Source: an uncultured Clostridia bacterium
GTDB lineage: Bacteria; Bacillota; Clostridia; UBA1381
Direction of reading: 5' to 3'
NCBI GenBank assembly: GCA_904420525.1
Contig: CAJFVT010000068.1
Location: 1-32,889 of the forward strand
DNA length: 32,889 nucleotides
The notes beneath the pieces are model-generated. The model did no database searches, was not told where the DNA came from, and was given only the letters and a program-made list of their open reading frames with translations. Shown here one piece after another: positions 7,947 through 15,951 of the stretch (position 1 is the stretch's first letter; each line of letters begins with the position of its first letter). A program made the translations under genes and the position numbers.

Positions 7947-9485
7947 ATGAATCAAAAGTTAAAGGAAAAAACACTTGAATCACTCTCCGCCGTATTACCT
8001 ATTACAGCTATAGTTTTAATATTAAGCATTTTTTTAGTGCCGATAGATATCGGCAGGATAGCTATGTTTTTTGTTGGGGCGTTTATGTTGATAATTGGTA
8101 TGGGAATGTTTCAGCTCGGCAGCGAGATGGCAATGTGTCCCATAGGTGAAGGGATAGGTGTTCAAACGTCAAAGTCGCGTTATATCTTTTCAACACTGAT
8201 AATAAGCTTTATTATGGGCGTGCTTATAACTGTTGCGGAGCCTGATCTGCAGGTGCTGTCAAATCAGGTCCCGGCTATTCCAAATATTGTATTGATCATG
8301 ACAGTCGCAATAGGAGTGGGTATATTCATGGCTGCTGCTGTGCTCAGGATCATAAAAAAGATCAATCTTTCAAATCTTTTGATAATATTGTACATAGTTC
8401 TGCTGTTGCTGTCGTTTTTTATACCCAGAGAATTTTTAGGGGTAGCTTTCGATTCCGGAGGTGTAACGACCGGACCTATAACTGTGCCGTTTATAATGGC
8501 GATGGGATTGGGACTTTCAAGAAACCGCAGTGATAAGGATGCCTCCAGTGACAGCTTCGGTCTGGTAGCGCTTTCGAGCGTAGGACCGATCCTTGCGGTC
8601 ATGCTGCTGGGATTTATATTTGATCCGACAGATGCCGTGTATTCAGGAGCGGAAGCATTTTCAGTAGAAACAACGCGCGATGTCGCGCGTGCCTTTGCGG
8701 TTGAGATACCGGAATACATAAAGGAGGTAGCGATATCGCTTTTGCCTATCATGGTCATGTTTGTTATTTTCCAGCTTATAAGCCGGAGATATAAGCGCAG
8801 ACAGAGGCGGCGTATCATAGTGGGCTTTGTATATAACTATCTCGGATTGGTTCTGTTTTTATGCGGCGTAAATGTCGGCTTTGCGCCGGTCGGAACGATG
8901 CTGGGCAGCGAGCTGGCAGGGGCATCGCACAGCTGGCTGCTCGTTCCGATAGGTATGCTGATAGGCTACTTTATAGTTAAGGCAGAGCCGGCGATACAGA
9001 TACTTAACAGACAAGTACAGGATGTTACTGACGGAACTATCCCGGCAAGATCTATGAATAAGTGCCTGTCGATAGGCGTATCCGTCAGCGTAGGGCTTGC
9101 AATGCTGAGGATACTTACAGGGATACCGATCGAATATATAATAATTCCGGGATATATAATCGCTCTTGTTATGTCCAAGCTCGTACCGAAAATATTTATA
9201 GGTATAGCGTTTGACTCCGGCGGCGTTGCCAGCGGTCCTATGACCTCAACGTTCCTTTTGCCGCTGTGTATAGGAGCGTGTGAAAGCGCAGGCGGGAATA
9301 TCATGACGGATGCTTTCGGCGTTGTGGCGCTGGTTGCTCTCACGCCTCTCATAGCAATACAGATCATGGGAATTCAGTACAAGCTCAAGCTGAACAGGAT
9401 CAACAGGATCGTAAGCTCCGGCAATATGATCACTGATGACAGCGATGATATCATAGAGCTAGAGGAGGATCAAAATTATGAGTGA
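7947..9485 (+). CDS. DUF1538 domain-containing multi-TM protein (internal duplication)
   Basis: 512 aa, highly hydrophobic; repeated motif FDSGGVTTGPITVPF (near 8448) and FDSGGVASGPMTSTF (near 9210) about 254 aa apart, as expected for duplicated DUF1538. Confidence 0.85.
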   Translation: MNQKLKEKTLESLSAVLPITAIVLILSIFLVPIDIGRIAMFFVGAFMLIIGMGMFQLGSEMAMCPIGEGIGVQTSKSRYIFSTLIISFIMGVLITVAEPDLQVLSNQVPAIPNIVLIMTVAIGVGIFMAAAVLRIIKKINLSNLLIILYIVLLLLSFFIPREFLGVAFDSGGVTTGPITVPFIMAMGLGLSRNRSDKDASSDSFGLVALSSVGPILAVMLLGFIFDPTDAVYSGAEAFSVETTRDVARAFAVEIPEYIKEVAISLLPIMVMFVIFQLISRRYKRRQRRRIIVGFVYNYLGLVLFLCGVNVGFAPVGTMLGSELAGASHSWLLVPIGMLIGYFIVKAEPAIQILNRQVQDVTDGTIPARSMNKCLSIGVSVSVGLAMLRILTGIPIEYIIIPGYIIALVMSKLVPKIFIGIAFDSGGVASGPMTSTFLLPLCIGACESAGGNIMTDAFGVVALVALTPLIAIQIMGIQYKLKLNRINRIVSSGNMITDDSDDIIELEEDQNYE

Positions 9486-10173
9486 AGCGGGAAATAATCT
9501 ATCATTGAGGATATTGATGCTTGTGGCGCCGCCAAAGCTTGCAAACAAGGCCACAAAGCTGTTTGGAAAAGCCGATGTTCCGCTGCATTACACGCTCAAT
9601 GCAATGGGCACGGCATCGAGTGAAACTATGGATATGCTGGGGCTGGGCACTCCTGACAGACGGATACTGATAAGTATCATGACGAGGCGGTACGCCGACA
9701 GGCTCATGTGTAAAATACGGAGTGATCTTAAGTTCGGAGCGCCGGGAACAGGCGTCGCATTTACGATACCTATAACTGGTGCAAGCAATCATGCAATAAA
9801 AATGCTCAAGGATTTAGATGAAAACAATATTTCACTGCCTAAGGGAAAGGAAGCGATAAGGATGTCAGATATAAACCGTGTGCTTATTGCAGCTATAGTA
9901 AATCAAGGCTGCAGCGAGGATGTAATGGATGCAGCGCGCACTGCCGGCGCCGGCGGCGGAACTGTTCTGCACAGCCGCAGCATTGCCGGTGCAGAGGTGC
10001 TGAGTCTATGGGGACTGGGCGCGCAGGAAGAAAAGGAGATAGTATTGATCGCAGCTGATTTAGAAAGCAAGCTTGATATAATGAGCTCAATAAGTGAGAA
10101 ATGCGGTATGCATAGTGACGCAAAGGGTATGGTCATATCGCTTCCTATAGAGAGCGCTATAGGTTTGGCGTGA
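9478..10173 (+). CDS. Two-domain PII-like signalling protein
   Basis: C-terminal half 'NRVLIAAIVNQGCSEDVMDAARTAGAGGGTVLHSRSI...EKEIVLIAADLESKLDIMSSISEKCGMHSDAKGMVISLPIESAIGL' follows the PII pattern; the N-terminal half 'LRILMLVAPPKLANKATKLFGKADVPLHY...' looks like a second, diverged ferredoxin-like PII unit. 8-bp overlap with the DUF1538 gene. Confidence 0.75.
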   Translation: MSEAGNNLSLRILMLVAPPKLANKATKLFGKADVPLHYTLNAMGTASSETMDMLGLGTPDRRILISIMTRRYADRLMCKIRSDLKFGAPGTGVAFTIPITGASNHAIKMLKDLDENNISLPKGKEAIRMSDINRVLIAAIVNQGCSEDVMDAARTAGAGGGTVLHSRSIAGAEVLSLWGLGAQEEKEIVLIAADLESKLDIMSSISEKCGMHSDAKGMVISLPIESAIGLA

Positions 10174-10187
10174 TCAGCAGCAAAAAG

Positions 10188-10220
10188 CAAGGCAGTACAG
10201 GTATTGACCGTACTGCCTTG
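10188..10220. terminator. Bidirectional rho-independent terminator between convergent genes
   Basis: CAAGGCAGTAC...GTACTGCCTTG (11-bp arms); + side TTCTCTTTCT, minus side GCTTTTTGC. Confidence 0.75.
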
Positions 10221-10231
10221 TTCTCTTTCTA

Positions 10232-10873
10232 TTAGTCTTCCTCTAAAACCGCGGTCAGCGTTACGGAGCCGTCTGTTTTGATCTTTTCACCGGAATTTAT
10301 CTCGAATTCGTATGAGTGAGAATCGATCGTGGAAAGATTGATGCTAGCTGCAACATTGTTTGCTATATCATAGACCAGGAGCCTGCCGCTTCCTTCGGCT
10401 CTGTATCTGCCGCTGTCAATATCGGCAGGGCATTTATGCTCACCCTCGCTGAGGGTTGTGGAACTGCCGTCTGTTTTTTGTGCTACCGATGAAAGGTTGT
10501 CTGAATATGTCTGCTTTTCGCTGAGCTGTGATTTCAGATCCGAATTAAGCTGAGAAGCATTTTCGATGTCTGAATTATAGCTGTTGAGCTGTTCTGTAAG
10601 AGAATCCACTTCTGTCATTAGAGTTCTGTTTTCATCTATTACAGTGTCATATTCTGATATCTGAGCCTGCAGCTCTTCCTTTTCTGAATTCAGCTCAGAT
10701 ATTTGCGAATTCATATCGCTGCGCTCGCCGGCCGCGATCAGGGCAGCCTTTGAATTCAGACCTATCCTGTTATGGAAGGCAAGAAGGATAACGCCTATTA
10801 TAACACTGATTATAATAGGTATCATGGTTAAATAAAAGCTTTTATTGGATCGCATATCTGTACCTCTCCTCAA
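10232..10873 (-). CDS. Membrane-anchored coiled-coil protein with C-terminal beta-rich domain
   Basis: N-terminal TM helix, long SSLTEQLNSYNSD/LKSQLSE coiled coil, C-terminal 'CPADIDSGRYRAEGSGRLLVYD...FEINSGEKIKTDGSVTLTAVLE'. Confidence 0.7.
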   Translation of the reverse strand: MRRGTDMRSNKSFYLTMIPIIISVIIGVILLAFHNRIGLNSKAALIAAGERSDMNSQISELNSEKEELQAQISEYDTVIDENRTLMTEVDSLTEQLNSYNSDIENASQLNSDLKSQLSEKQTYSDNLSSVAQKTDGSSTTLSEGEHKCPADIDSGRYRAEGSGRLLVYDIANNVAASINLSTIDSHSYEFEINSGEKIKTDGSVTLTAVLEED

Positions 10874-11907
10874 TTGATCGGTGAAAATTTAGTGGCGCTG
10901 TCGAGCCTTATTTTGTCTCCGCTTTCAAGTATGGCCTCAAGAGGTGTTGAACCCAGCCTTGAATTGTATTTTGATCTGCCTTCACTTGAGGCTGATACAA
11001 AGGTCCCTGTGCCTGTAATGGAGAATTTGCCGGGAGGTATATCCTCTCCTACGGTGTATTGTCCGGCTGAAAGTGTTATTATCGCTCCGGATTGGCTCTC
11101 GATCTGGGCGTTAAGATCATTTATCTGCTGCTGCAGCTCAGAATTTTCACGGTTAAGGCTGTCAAGCTCGTTTTTCTTTTCTTCGATCTGTGATCTCAGC
11201 GATGCTCTGGAGTTATCAAAGTCGGCAATGCTCTCGGAAAGCTCTTTCTTTTCTTCCGAGTCGCTGCGCAATGTGTTGACCTCCTCATTCAGCGAATCAA
11301 GCTGCTCCTTCAACGCGGTGTAGCTTTCTTCTGAACGCAGCGCCTCTACTGCAGAGTTCAGCATATTCTCGTCCTTGGTCATGTTAAGCGAGCAGATAAA
11401 TGCCGCAGCGATAATACAAACAGAAACGACTCCGCTTATGCAGCAGGCGATGATTGTTCTGCTCTTGCCGGAAAGGGCATAGCCGCTCTCATGTATCGAG
11501 TCATCCTGATCTGATGTATCCGCATCTTCTCCGCTGTCCCTTTTTATAAGCTGTATAAGCCTTACGGCGATAGAACGCGGAGTTCTGCTTTTTGGATCAT
11601 CCTGCGCAGGTGCATTTTCCTCCTCGGAGTACGGGATATTTTTATAGTAATCTATGATATCATCAAGTTCCTCTGCCTTAGCCGGGTCAATGCTGTCTGC
11701 GTATTCATCATATCCGGCCGCAGTATCATCGGTGTCCGGTATTGCCGTTTCAGGATCGGGTCCGGCTGCTGTGCTGTTCTCAGCCTCCGCGGTAATATCT
11801 TCAGATATTGTATCGGCCTCCAGTCTCTCAGCCTGCGCTGCAGCTGCGTTTGCAGCAGCGCTTGACACATCTTCGGTATGCGGTTTTTTGCTATCATCAT
11901 TTTTCAT
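10870..11907 (-). CDS. Membrane-anchored coiled-coil protein with acidic N-terminal cytoplasmic-like region and C-terminal beta-rich domain (paralog of adjacent gene)
   Basis: Acidic low-complexity N-terminus, TM (TIIACCISGVVSVCIIAAAFICSL), coiled coil, C-terminal 'LSAGQYTVGEDIPPGKFSITGTGTFVSASS...LESGDKIRLDSATKFSPIN'. 4-bp overlap with the downstream gene. Confidence 0.7.
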   Translation of the reverse strand: MKNDDSKKPHTEDVSSAAANAAAAQAERLEADTISEDITAEAENSTAAGPDPETAIPDTDDTAAGYDEYADSIDPAKAEELDDIIDYYKNIPYSEEENAPAQDDPKSRTPRSIAVRLIQLIKRDSGEDADTSDQDDSIHESGYALSGKSRTIIACCISGVVSVCIIAAAFICSLNMTKDENMLNSAVEALRSEESYTALKEQLDSLNEEVNTLRSDSEEKKELSESIADFDNSRASLRSQIEEKKNELDSLNRENSELQQQINDLNAQIESQSGAIITLSAGQYTVGEDIPPGKFSITGTGTFVSASSEGRSKYNSRLGSTPLEAILESGDKIRLDSATKFSPIN

Positions 11908-11945
11908 TATATCAGCTGACAGCTCCTTTCAGTTTTATTTTCAGA

Positions 11946-12827
11946 TCAATAAGCCGGTGCAGTGATAAAGACATCCTTGAATTGATATACAAAGCTGTCA
12001 TGAGATCTTTTCGCTGTGGCGTAATCGGGAAATATCCCGAAAACAGTAGGTCCGGAGCCGCTCATTTCCGCTCCGATCGCACCGTTTTTGATCATCTTTT
12101 CCTTTATGCCGCGCACGATCGGATGCATCGACTCTGTCACTGTGCTCATGACATTTGACAGCTGAGCAGCAACTGCCGAAGGATCGCCTGATACTAGCGC
12201 TCTGCCCATAGCGTCAGTATCAGGGCGAACCGTTATATCCTCGCTGTCGATCTTTTCATATATAGCGGCAGTTGATATGTTTATAGGCGGCTTCACCAGC
12301 AATATACTGCAGTTCGGCATGGGGGGCAGGGGGGAGAGCTTCTCTCCGATACCCTCCGCAAGATAGGTCCCGCCAAGTATGCAGTAAGGAACATCCGCGC
12401 CAAGCTTGAGGCCAAGCTCGCAAAGCTGCTGCTCGGAAAGCCCGGCATTGTAGAGCATATTAAGCGCGGCAAGCACTGCCGCTGCGTTGCCGCTGCCCCC
12501 GGCCAGACCTGCCGCGACAGGTATATTCTTGTGTATCATTATCTTGCATCCGCCGTTCATCCCTGTAGCATTGAAAAATTCACGTGCCGCTGCGTATGCC
12601 AGATTTTTTTCATTCGACGGAAGAAACCGCAGATTAGTAGTCACACTGATCCCGGAATGAGTCTTGTCGACCAGAACGAGATCGAATAGCGATACTGTCT
12701 GCATGATCATTTCTACATTGTGGTATCCGTCCTCACGCTTGTTAAGAACATCAAGCGTAAGATTTATTTTTGCGAATGACCGTGCCAGAGCGCGGCCGCC
12801 GGTAATAATTATATGATCGGAAAGCAT
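11946..12827 (-). CDS. ispE: 4-(cytidine 5'-diphospho)-2-C-methyl-D-erythritol kinase
   Basis: 'SFAKINLTLDVLNKREDGYHNVEMIMQTVSLFD', 'IPVAAGLAGGSGNAAAVLAALN', 'EMSGSGPTVFGIF' GHMP kinase motifs. Confidence 0.95.
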   Translation of the reverse strand: MLSDHIIITGGRALARSFAKINLTLDVLNKREDGYHNVEMIMQTVSLFDLVLVDKTHSGISVTTNLRFLPSNEKNLAYAAAREFFNATGMNGGCKIMIHKNIPVAAGLAGGSGNAAAVLAALNMLYNAGLSEQQLCELGLKLGADVPYCILGGTYLAEGIGEKLSPLPPMPNCSILLVKPPINISTAAIYEKIDSEDITVRPDTDAMGRALVSGDPSAVAAQLSNVMSTVTESMHPIVRGIKEKMIKNGAIGAEMSGSGPTVFGIFPDYATAKRSHDSFVYQFKDVFITAPAY

Positions 12828-12839
12828 GGCTGTACTCCT

Positions 12840-13652
12840 TTATATGTCCAGTGCGCTATGCGAGACGTCAACTACCCTGTGTATATCTTCATCTGAGATA
12901 AAATTATGTTCTCCTCCGTTTTTTTTCAGGTGTACAAGGTATTCTATATTTCCTTCAGGTCCCTTTACCGGAGAATAGGAAAGAGCGAGCGTATCGAATC
13001 CCGTTTCACTTGCAAAGTCCAGCACCGTTCGGATAACGTCAAAGTGGACGTTTCTGTCACGAACAACGCCCTTTTTGCCTACACGTTCGCGTCCCGCTTC
13101 AAACTGCGGCTTGATCAGAGCGACTACCTCACCATCGGGTGAAAGCAGCTTGTATGCGACCGGAAGCACCAGTTTCAGTGAGATGAACGAAACGTCTATG
13201 GAGGCGAAATCTATGCTCTCTCCGATGTCTTCAGGAGTCACATATCTTATATTTGTCCGCTCCATGTTAACGACTCTTTCATCATTGCGAAGCTTCCACG
13301 CGAACTGACCATATCCAACGTCCACAGCAAAGACCTTGCTGGCGCCGTTCTGGAGCATACAGTCCGTAAAGCCCCCTGTAGAAGCGCCTATGTCCATTGC
13401 GGTCTTGCCGCTGAGAGAGAGCTTGAATTCCTCAACAGCCTTTTCAAGCTTAAGCCCTCCTCGGCTCACATACCTGAGCTGCTCGCCGCGGACTTCGACT
13501 TCTGTTTCATTTTCATCTATCATTGTACCCGCTTTGTCGCATTTCTGATTTTTTACATAAACCTGCCCCGCCATGATCAAAGCTTTTGCGCGCTCACGGC
13601 TCTGCGCAAGCCCGTTTGCGACAATGTATGAGTCCAGTCTGATTTTTGCCAT
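12840..13652 (-). CDS. tlyA: TlyA family RNA methyltransferase (S4 + FtsJ-like domains)
   Basis: 'IRLDSYIVANGLAQSRERAKALIMAGQVYVK' S4 domain; 'AMDIGASTGGFTDCMLQNGASKVFAVDVGYGQ' methyltransferase motif. Confidence 0.94.
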   Translation of the reverse strand: MAKIRLDSYIVANGLAQSRERAKALIMAGQVYVKNQKCDKAGTMIDENETEVEVRGEQLRYVSRGGLKLEKAVEEFKLSLSGKTAMDIGASTGGFTDCMLQNGASKVFAVDVGYGQFAWKLRNDERVVNMERTNIRYVTPEDIGESIDFASIDVSFISLKLVLPVAYKLLSPDGEVVALIKPQFEAGRERVGKKGVVRDRNVHFDVIRTVLDFASETGFDTLALSYSPVKGPEGNIEYLVHLKKNGGEHNFISDEDIHRVVDVSHSALDI

Positions 13653-13656
13653 TGTA

Positions 13657-15516
13657 TTAATCCCTCATCATTTTTATTATTGAAACTGAGATCGTTTCAG
13701 CGTCCATCCCGTATTTTTTATCAAGCTCGTCAATAGTTCCGTGAACTATCGGTGTGAGAGGAAATCCGAAAGCTCTGAATTTGCACTGCACACCGTTTTC
13801 GAGCAGGATATCGGCGATATGCTCGCCAAGTCCGCCTGATTTTACATTATCCTCGATAGTGACCACATGTTTTGTTTTCATAGCTGCGGCTATAACGGCA
13901 GCCTCGTTGAGCGGATGTACTGTAGGCAGTTCAACGATCTCAACGCTGATGCCGCGGCATTTAAGGATATTCTCGATCTCCGCCGCACGTATCACCATGC
14001 GTCCTGAGGTGATTATAGTTATATCACGTCCGGCTTTTCTGATATATGCGTCATTTATACGGAAGCCCTCGTATTCGAACGGAGACTGAGCTCCGCCTCT
14101 GGGATAGCGTATAGCTATCGGACCGTTATGCTCGTTTACAGCATACTCAAGCATATCCTCAAGCTGCGCGAATGACGAGGGTGAGAGTATCGTCATATTC
14201 GGCATGCTTGAAAGGTATGAAAGATCATATACGCCCTGATGTGTTTCACCGTCGGCGCCGACAAGTCCGGCACGGTCTACGGGGAAAACAACATGTAGAT
14301 CCTGCAGGCAAACGTCATGCAGAGCCTGATCGTAGGCACGCTGTAAAAAAGTAGAATACAACGGTATTACCGGGGTGTATCCGGCAGCAGCCATTCCGGC
14401 GGCAAAGGTTACACCGTGCTGTTCTGCTATACCAACGTCAAAAAAGCGTTCTCTGAATTTTTTTGAAAATTCTACAAGACCGGTCCCCTCCGGCATCGCG
14501 CAGGTTATAGCGGTTACCTTTTTGTTCAGGGCGGCTATATCGATAAGCTTTTTACCGAAACAAGAGCTGTAGCTTTCTCCTCCCGGAGCGATCTCCCCGG
14601 TCCGCGGATCAAATTTCCCTACTCCGTGAAAGCATTCCGGATGCTTTTCAGCGGGCGCGTACCCCTTTCCCTTGACAGTCTTTACATGCAGTAGCACAGG
14701 TCTTTTTTCCAGCTTTGCATATTCAAGACATGTTATGAGAGATGCGATATCATGACCGTTTATAGGACCTATATATTTAAAGCCCATATCCTCAAAAAGA
14801 GTCGTGGGCAGCACCCTGCGGCGCACGATCGTCTTTATCCGTTCTATGGCGCCTCTGAGTATCCGTCCTGCGATCGGTACGCGGTCGAGGAAATTTGAAA
14901 CGCGCCGTTTTGAAAGAAAATACAGACGATTGATGCGTATATTCCTAAGGTGCTTTGAGACTGCTCCCACGTTTTTGGAGATAGACATAGCATTGTCGTT
15001 AAGTATCAGTATAAGCGGTGTTTTTGTATGCCCCGCGTCATTGAATGCCTCGTATATCTCTCCGCCGGTAAGCGCGCCGTCGCCGAAGAGAGCTATGATA
15101 TTCGATTTCCCGCCCTCCAGGTCACGAACACGCGCCATGCCAAGTGCGGCCGAAACAGAGGTGGAGGAATGTCCTGTATCAAAAGCGTCATAAATGCTCT
15201 CAGAGCGTTTTGGAAAGCCTGAAAGTCCGCCGAAGCGGCGGAGCGAGCCGAATTTGTCCCTGCGTCCCGTCAAGAGCTTATGAACGTATGACTGGTGTCC
15301 CACATCAAATATAAGAGTGTCAGACGGAAAATCAAACACCTTGTGCAGAGCGACAGTAAGCTCAACAGTACCCAGATTTGACGCCAAATGACCGCCGGTC
15401 ACGCTGACGTTTTCTACAAGAAATTCACGGATCTCATCACACAGCTGCTTCATTTCATGAGTATCAAGTTTTTTTACATCCCCTGGAGCTTGTATATTGT
15501 CAAGCAGTTTTTTCAT
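13657..15516 (-). CDS. dxs: 1-deoxy-D-xylulose-5-phosphate synthase
   Basis: 'SNLGTVELTVALHKVFDFPSDTLIFDVGHQSYVHKLLTGR', 'VALFGDGALTGGEIYEAFN' (FGDGALTGG), 'GIAEQHGVTFAAGMA'. Confidence 0.97.
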   Translation of the reverse strand: MKKLLDNIQAPGDVKKLDTHEMKQLCDEIREFLVENVSVTGGHLASNLGTVELTVALHKVFDFPSDTLIFDVGHQSYVHKLLTGRRDKFGSLRRFGGLSGFPKRSESIYDAFDTGHSSTSVSAALGMARVRDLEGGKSNIIALFGDGALTGGEIYEAFNDAGHTKTPLILILNDNAMSISKNVGAVSKHLRNIRINRLYFLSKRRVSNFLDRVPIAGRILRGAIERIKTIVRRRVLPTTLFEDMGFKYIGPINGHDIASLITCLEYAKLEKRPVLLHVKTVKGKGYAPAEKHPECFHGVGKFDPRTGEIAPGGESYSSCFGKKLIDIAALNKKVTAITCAMPEGTGLVEFSKKFRERFFDVGIAEQHGVTFAAGMAAAGYTPVIPLYSTFLQRAYDQALHDVCLQDLHVVFPVDRAGLVGADGETHQGVYDLSYLSSMPNMTILSPSSFAQLEDMLEYAVNEHNGPIAIRYPRGGAQSPFEYEGFRINDAYIRKAGRDITIITSGRMVIRAAEIENILKCRGISVEIVELPTVHPLNEAAVIAAAMKTKHVVTIEDNVKSGGLGEHIADILLENGVQCKFRAFGFPLTPIVHGTIDELDKKYGMDAETISVSIIKMMRD

Positions 15517-15612
15517 AGTTTTTTTTGCAACTCTTTCCCCAAAATATATTAAAAATTTAAGCTTTGGATTTTATTTCTTGTACTTGCTGAAAATACATTG
15601 TACCATATACTT

Positions 15613-15641
15613 ATTATACCACAGCAAAGCGGAAAAGTCAA
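15613..15641 (-). promoter_or_regulatory. dxs promoter, TTGACT-17-TATAAT
   Basis: Minus strand TTGACT = 15641..15636, spacer 17, TATAAT = 15618..15613. Confidence 0.75.
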
Positions 15642-15676
15642 TGAACGGCTTGTTAATTATATTGAGCCTCATATTC

Positions 15677-15705
15677 TTGACATGATACGGGTATGATGGT
15701 ATAAT
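15677..15705 (+). promoter_or_regulatory. rnr promoter, TTGACA-17-TATAAT
   Basis: TTGACA 15677-15682, spacer 15683-15699, TATAAT 15700-15705; divergent from the dxs promoter. Confidence 0.8.
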
Positions 15706-15813
15706 AAACACAGCAGAGGAAGCAAAGCCGTTCGGCCGGCTTTGCCGAGGATGTGTTTATTGTGCAGGTGTGAAGCGGCGCATCTGAGCGCCGCTCATAT
15801 GGTATAATAAACA
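15703..15813 (+). repeat. Nested inverted repeats and 15-nt direct repeat in the rnr leader
   Basis: AATAAACACA/TGTGTTTATT (15703-15712/15752-15761); GCAAAGCCG/CGGCTTTGC (15722-15730/15737-15745); AGCGGCGC/GCGCCGCT (15774-15781/15788-15795); ATGGTATAATAAACA at 15696-15710 and 15799-15813. Confidence 0.8.
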
Positions 15814-15951
15814 TATATGAGGAAAAATTCATATCACGGCGCCTATCTGTAAATAATAAGGTCAATAATGAAAAGATACGGAAATAACAGCCGGTCCGGT
15901 CTGAAAATGACAAGCCTCGGATCTGAGGTGTGTGATATAAATGGAGAAACT

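Noticed and set aside
8264-8818. 184-aa minus-strand ORF antisense to the DUF1538 gene
   Set aside because: Shadow ORF of a hydrophobic coding region; no SD or domain evidence.
15774-15795. GC-rich hairpin in the rnr leader considered as an intrinsic terminator
   Set aside because: Followed by CATATGGTATAATAA with no U-tract; kept only as a leader structure.
15696-15813. Repeat region considered as a CRISPR array or IS/MITE insertion
   Set aside because: Only two copies of one 15-mer, no regular spacers, no transposase and no clear target-site duplication.
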